A DNA stretch of 64,000 bases from Austropuccinia psidii. Its lineage: Eukaryota; Basidiomycota; Pucciniomycetes; Pucciniales; Sphaerophragmiaceae. This document shows, one piece after another, positions 58,525-64,000 of this stretch. Made by a program: the position numbers and the translations under genes. The notes under the pieces were generated by a model that was given only the letters and a program-made list of their open reading frames with translations, was not told the DNA's origin and made no database searches. How positions within the stretch are numbered: position 1 is the stretch's first letter; the number at the start of each line of letters is the position of its first letter. The stretch spans positions 24,565,866-24,629,865 of the forward strand of contig JALGQZ010000008.1 of assembly GCA_023105745.1 (NCBI GenBank). Reading direction: 5' to 3'.

Positions 58525-59454
58525 ATGGTTTGCAAATTTTTACTGTCATTCTCAAAGCCTAAAGACCGATTGATGGGCCATCCAAGGCAATAGGTCGGAA
58601 ACTAATCATGTTCCAAGAAATCATTCTGTGATTAGGCACCCAAACAAAGCAAAATGTTGGCCCTCATAAATTACCGATTACGGGTTACCCTCAACGATTC
58701 ACGGACTTTGACTGGACAAATGCTAGCATTTGATCGACATTTGAACTTGGTTCTCGCAGATTGTGAAGAATTTAGATTTATTAAACAAAAGAAGAAGAAA
58801 GGTCTTGCTGCAAATCCTAATCCAGAAGATAGTGAAGAATTGGAAATGAAGAGAGCCCTTGGTTTGGTAATTTTACGAGGGGAGACTATTGTCAGTTTGA
58901 GCGTTGAAGGGCCGCCACCAGCCGTCGCGGACGATAAAGGGCCTGTCGTAAGTAGTTTTCTTGAGGCTTTTGGACTCGAGGTATTTTGCCGGCCTGATGA
59001 GCAGATCACTCGATTTTAAGCTGGCTCCTGGTCGAGGGACGGGTCTTCCCGCTGGACGTGGTGTTGGCCTTGCCCCGCCTCGTAAGTTGACAAATTCCCT
59101 TCATAGTTAGTTTTCTCCACTCGAATATGCCAAGTAGACTTATGCCGTGTTTGTCCTCTCAGCTGGGGTCCCACCGCCAATGATGCGCGGTCAGCCGATG
59201 CCCTTCCCTCGTCCCGGTGGTCCTCCTGTCGGGATGCCACCTCCTGGAATGGGTATGCCACCACCTCCAGGTAAGTCTTCTTGAGCAGTTATGGTTCAAC
59301 CCGTATTCCAATACATAACTTATCTCATTTGTGGCTTACCCCCGCGATAGGCTTCAACTCCAGAGGCCCCCCCTTCATGGGCAACGCGCCTCCTGGTTTT
59401 GGTGGCCCTGGCCAAGGACCACCCCCAGGATTCCCTGGCCAATCGTTTCAATGA
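58525..59454 (+). CDS. SMB1: Small nuclear ribonucleoprotein SmB, five coding exons
   Basis: Joined exons 58525-58527 (ATG, inferred), 58636-58947, 59021-59081, 59163-59270 and 59351-59454 give 588 nt (195 aa plus TGA). The Sm fold is clear: Sm1 motif MLALINYRLRVTLNDSRTLT, GQMLAFDRHLNLVLADCEEF, then Sm2 LGLVILRGETIVSLSVEGPP. A Gly/Pro/Met-rich tail follows (APGRGTGLPAGRG, GVPPPMMRGQPMPFPRPGG, PPPGMGMPPPP), typical of SmB. The protein is one of seven in the Sm ring on U1, U2, U4 and U5 snRNAs. All introns have GT...AG and fitting phases. A TAG lies in frame just before the first long exon, supporting a spliced start; MAPKQSK fits family N-termini. If translation began at 58654 instead, the protein would lack seven residues. 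Confidence 0.93.
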
Positions 59455-62400
59455 AATCGCAACTTCTTGAAATGTTAACGATGAATAACCCTGTTTTTCT
59501 ATTTGCTTTGCCGTCTTTTGGCTGCCTGAGGCAAGGTAAACACTCGCCTCTCCTGTTGGAGCTTTTTCCCTTTAATGCTGTAAAATATTTGCAGGTGTTT
59601 GTTGGTTGTAAAGAGCACTTCTAAAAAAACATGCCCCTGAAGTCAAAAACAATAATGCTGTATGTATCTTAATAAAGCGGTACAGTGCAACCACCCTGCT
59701 GCACACCAAACTGCTTGAGGAGCACGGAATATGTGGCAGACTGAAGCCAAGCTTGGCTAATGGGCACCATCTGCAGAAAAACTTGCTGTAATGTGTCATC
59801 CACTGGTGAATCTTTGCCAGGTCAGACCACTGTTACATAGTAGCAATAAGAGAATCTGTAATTGTTCATGCAACTTACCTTCCAAGTTGGATGATCTGTT
59901 TACAGCAACGCTAGGAGTAAGTGATGGGTCAAAAGGCCCTGAAGCTTTTTTTAGAAAGAAATATCAATCTACATGAAAGTTGTTTCACATTAACTATGTT
60001 GTTATTAGGTAAACAGGCAGTTTTTGAGCTGCAGAAAATGTATTAAATTTCCAATGAAAAGCTAGGATTGAGACTGGAAGAGTTTGTAGACCAGGTGGGT
60101 TTAAGTGTATTGTTTTGCCATGTCCATTTTTCACTTGTGCAGGCTGTGTAAATTGGTACCACATCTTTTGTGAGCTTAAGGCAGTGGGATCTATAAATGT
60201 AGGGCACCTGCTTCATATATTTGATAAATGAACATAATAATGGGAAATAAAAATTCTGCATAAATCTTGCAGTGCATTAATGACCTTGAAGGAAAGCAAC
60301 TCAGATTTCTTTCAAATCACCAAAGGCCTTCCAAATCATCATAAATTGGTGGCCAGCTCTAACTTTCATTGAAATATTCTCTGAGAAGTACTTCTTTCTA
60401 GAGTTTCTCAGACTCACACCCTATCATATTTCTTGCTGATTTTGAATTAATATTTACCATTCCACATCATAAGGGACCATTAATTCATTTTTCAATGTGA
60501 CAGGTCATTGCCAAAAATAATTTGAATTCAAAATGTCGAGGAAAGAGATAAAGTTTTTGTCAAACAATATACTATACTACAAGGTCATTACAACTGATTG
60601 ATAGAAGAGGTAAAAAATCTCCCACCATAGATCTAAATTTCTTATCATATTGCCTTAGTTGACACACAGTTAATGACGGAAGCTATTGAATTTTTATGGT
60701 TCAATAGAATCTCATTATTACTGAGATTTATAATATGATTATTATATTCTTTTCTTAAGTTAGGAAGGATATTCAGAACTTTTTCAAGTAACAATGATTC
60801 CTCTAGAAGTGAAGTTCTTAATAATCATGTGGAAAGTGGGATTTTGAATCATGTAGATATTGGTTATTACAAAGAGAAACTTTATTTTGTTATTAATTCC
60901 AGAAAAAAACATTAAATATCCATCCCTAATTATATTCTACCTTTAAATATGATATTAATTTATATTGGAGAAAATTCCCATAAAATGACTGTACCATATA
61001 GTACATACTTGTAACAAAAGATATTAAGATTCATAAAAAAGGGATCAGGTGTTTGGTTGTGAGAAAGAGTGAGGAAAGTAGAAGAATAAGGTGCTTTTTT
61101 TTAAAAAATGTTTCTTTCCAATTCATGAATTCCACCAACCATATTCTTAGATTATTTTCCCTCAACTACAAATAGCTTGCAGTATTTGTTTAAAAACAGG
61201 ATTATGAGTAAACCCCATATATATCACAGGTATTGAACTACTAGGAAGCTTAATAAGTGCCAATAAAAGAGCTTATTATTAAAAAGGAATACTTAATAAT
61301 TTTTAATTTTCAACAGGAAGCTCATGTGAGAAGATTAGTATGGGTGCTCAAGTTAGATATATGTATATAACACCCTTTTCAAATTAAGCGATCTTAATTC
61401 AAAAAAATTAATAAAAAAGGGAAAATTTTGGAATCTCGCCACTCCTTAAAAAAGCTGATTTTTCATTTTTGATGAAATCCTAGTGAAGAAAAATAGTTAT
61501 TTTTAGATTTACATTAAAAGAAAAAGTCATCATTATTTAGGCTTAAGGGGCGGGAATTCTATATATTTCAGCTCTATATTTACTTGAATTGGGAAATACT
61601 CTGTGAAAATACATCTATCAGATTTGAATTCACTAGTATTGAGAAAATATGAATGGGAGATATTTATCTCATTCCGATAATAATAATACAATTCCCCTTG
61701 GCCATTAGATTTCACTTTTTCAAATATGAACCTAATTCAACATGTGGAGATTTTGAAAGATGGTAGATTTCCGAATTAAGAGTCTATTTTAGCCATTTGA
61801 GTGAGCAAAAGCCTTTGGGGTTGAAATTCTCTTTAACATAGCTAGTTGGGAAGGGAAGATTTATTTAGCTTCCAAACAATAATGCTTAATTATTCCTGAG
61901 AGGCCACTTCAGATTATTTCAAAAAAATTCCCCTACTGATGTTACATAAAACTTGATGTGGTATTCCTTTCCTAGTTTATGACTTTAAGCCAAACTTAGC
62001 ATTGGAATTCACCTTTTTTTAAAAGAAAACTTGACATAATATGGATCCAAAAAAAGGATACGGCCAGAAAGAAGAAACATCAGATTCATTATATCATCAA
62101 AAACTCACATTTTGATCATTAGTGGATAGCACATAATGGGATCAAAGTACCAATTTTACAGCGGAGGTCCTCCAAAAATCAAAATTACACTTCAAAACTG
62201 TTAATTTACATAAATAACACAATTTTACATACAAATTGAATTATTACTATTATATTGAACTTCAATATAGCTCAACTAATATAACTCAATCCACCAAATA
62301 CAGCAAAAAATCAAGATTAAATACCTAGAGAAATGGGAATAGCTTAATATCTACTTATATTGAGATTTAATAGCCTCAAGATTAGATTTCAAAAAACCAA

Positions 62401-64000
62401 ATTGATTCAGGTTACACGGACTCAACCACCTTTCTCCACTAAAATTTAAGGCATACAGATCTTTAAACAAAGCTAAACAACCTTATCTCCAAATTGTAGT
62501 GTGAGCCGCAAGTTATTCTCAGCTAGAAGGTGTACCAATTACACAGCTTCAATATAAGTAATAAATAGAGAACAAAGGATATAGATGTAATGAAATTGAA
62601 AATAATACTAAAAAAGTCTCATTATCTGCACAACATTGAGCTTAAGAAAAACTTAGATAAAACTACTATGAATCTTAGGAATTAAGAGCTACATCACCTG
62701 AATAAGTAGCACATTTAAAGGTCACAGATCTCAATGGTATTAATAATTTGAAAGAAAAAGAGCCCTTTATTCCCCATTATTAACTTCAGGAGAAAATTAA
62801 AAGGTTTTCTGAATTTTTTCTCCTTTTATTATTCGAGGGTCTGAACTTCCTCTCAGAGGAAATATTTGAACTTTGAAAACTTTTAAAATGAGAATTAGGA
62901 CGTAGTGTTATTCCTTATTTTACTCCTGAGATTATAATTCCAATATATTGAGGAGGAAATCCAAATATTTAAGATATAAACTTTATTATGTGTAAAATCA
63001 ATATCAGAAATCAGGAGTTTTCTGGCCTTTTGAAGATTATCTCATACATATCAAGGAATAAATCTTGTTAGAAATTATTCAAGAAATTTTCTATTGTAAT
63101 AACTTCTGTTACAGCCTCTGTGGTATTCCATACAATTAATTTGGCCTTTCTAAAGCTCACAAGCACTCAAAAGAGCTCAAATATTTCACAAAATAATGAA
63201 TGCATGCTCAAAACTACCACAAAAGCTATTTTAAAATAAAAATAAACTTCAAAAAATAAAAACATATTACACACACAAGCTATTATGGATTATAGCTAGT
63301 GAACTAGCTACAAGAAGGATATGTAGCACTAACAGTTTAATATAAAAATAAATTAAACATAAATTACCCATCTTAGGAAATTACACACCCTAAAACACCT
63401 TGTATACAACTCAAAAGTCAAATAGTAAGCTAAAATACACAAATATACATAAAAATCACTTTATTAAAAAAAATTCAGCAGTAATTAATTTTCAAAGAAT
63501 CTTTCAACATAAAAATTCACAACTCCTTTGAAAGTACATCAACAATTACATGACATGAAAAGAAAATTTTGTACAGCTCAGCCTCCTTGTATAAAGTTGA
63601 AGGACATAGTACAGACACTCAAACAATACAAAAGCCTAAATATCATATCATAACTCTTTAATTCAAAAAAGAAACATTGGAATTAAGCTAATAGAAAGCC
63701 CAAAAGATACTTCGAGAAGTCAGCTTTGCCAGCCACCTGAAAAATAAAGAAAAATCCTTTTATTCAATGAGAAAATATGTCATAATCTCAGCAGTAAGCT
63801 GAAATATAACATAATTTTCCTTTTATTAAATGGAAAATCACCTTGAAGAAATTAAACAGCCAGCCAGTAGATTCAAAAATTGCAAAGGATGTACTAAATA
63901 ACTTCTATTGAAGGAAAAATAAACATTCAACCAAACAAAAATTACCTCATCCCCCTCTCATAAGGGGGAGAGCCACTGGAAATAGACTATTAACTTGATA
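59455..64000. other. SMB1 3' flank and AT-rich DNA, no further gene seen
   Basis: After the SMB1 3' UTR the sequence becomes AT-rich again from about 60300. ORFs such as 60043-60261 and 61533-61715 (minus) have no domain. TGTGAGCCGCAAG near 62501 and AAAGCTCACA near 63155 look like LTR end words but could not be tied to an LTR body. Confidence 0.55.
59671..59676 (+). terminator. Possible polyadenylation signal downstream of SMB1
   Basis: AATAAA about 220 bp past the SMB1 stop codon, in mixed-composition DNA. This is a weak motif in fungi; position is the only support. Confidence 0.3.

Noticed and set aside
59016..59264. Minus-strand ORF across the SMB1 tail
   Set aside because: Antisense of the Gly/Pro-rich SmB exons and their introns.
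62499..63160. LTR-like end words TGTGAGCC (62501) and GCTCACA (63155)
   Set aside because: No LTR body, opposite end or target duplication could be matched, so they may be chance.

Overview
The window looks like rust-fungus (Pucciniales) nuclear DNA. The Ty3/Gypsy proteins closely resemble, from memory, the abundant elements of Austropuccinia psidii; no database search was possible. The sequence is very AT-rich and mostly made of transposable elements at different stages of decay. The only clearly intact host genes are in a GC-richer island near 57.3-59.5 kb.

Layout. (1) 1-3808: the 3' part of a Ty3/Gypsy element (integrase, chromodomain, 3' LTR) cut by the window edge. (2) 3.8-24.5 kb: AT-rich DNA with a solo LTR (6960-8786, TSD CCCTT), short tandem repeats, and a cluster of relics at 15.0-20.5 kb: a PIF/Harbinger-like transposase, a TET/JBP-like 2-oxoglutarate oxygenase and a Myb/SANT-like gene. 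(3) 24540-26657: a second solo LTR, minus strand, TSD AAATT. (4) 27735-42461: one complete Gypsy insertion bounded by a 5-bp duplication (CTCCT). Its 5' LTR is split by a 4.35-kb Mutator-like (MULE) transposon with an 8-bp duplication, which encodes a transposase fused to an OTU cysteine-protease domain. Its 3' LTR has lost its first ~390 bp. (5) 42.5-55.5 kb: decayed repeats, including diverged LTR relics and an inverted-repeat pair. (6) 55.5-56.9 kb: a decayed multi-frame host-like gene. (7) 57339-59454: two divergently transcribed housekeeping genes, RPL11 (minus, six coding exons) and the spliceosomal SmB gene (plus, five coding exons), sharing a ~300-bp promoter. (8) 59.5-64 kb: AT-rich, no gene seen.

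How the parts relate. The elements form a time series: an old repeat at 42.5 kb received the Gypsy element, whose 5' LTR then received the MULE. The Gypsy element and the MULE keep long open frames broken mainly by nonsense changes, and the Gypsy copy has altered catalytic residues in RNase H and integrase. RPL11 and SmB serve ribosome and spliceosome assembly. In both, the first coding exon appears to be only the ATG, so translation would need correct splicing of intron 1.
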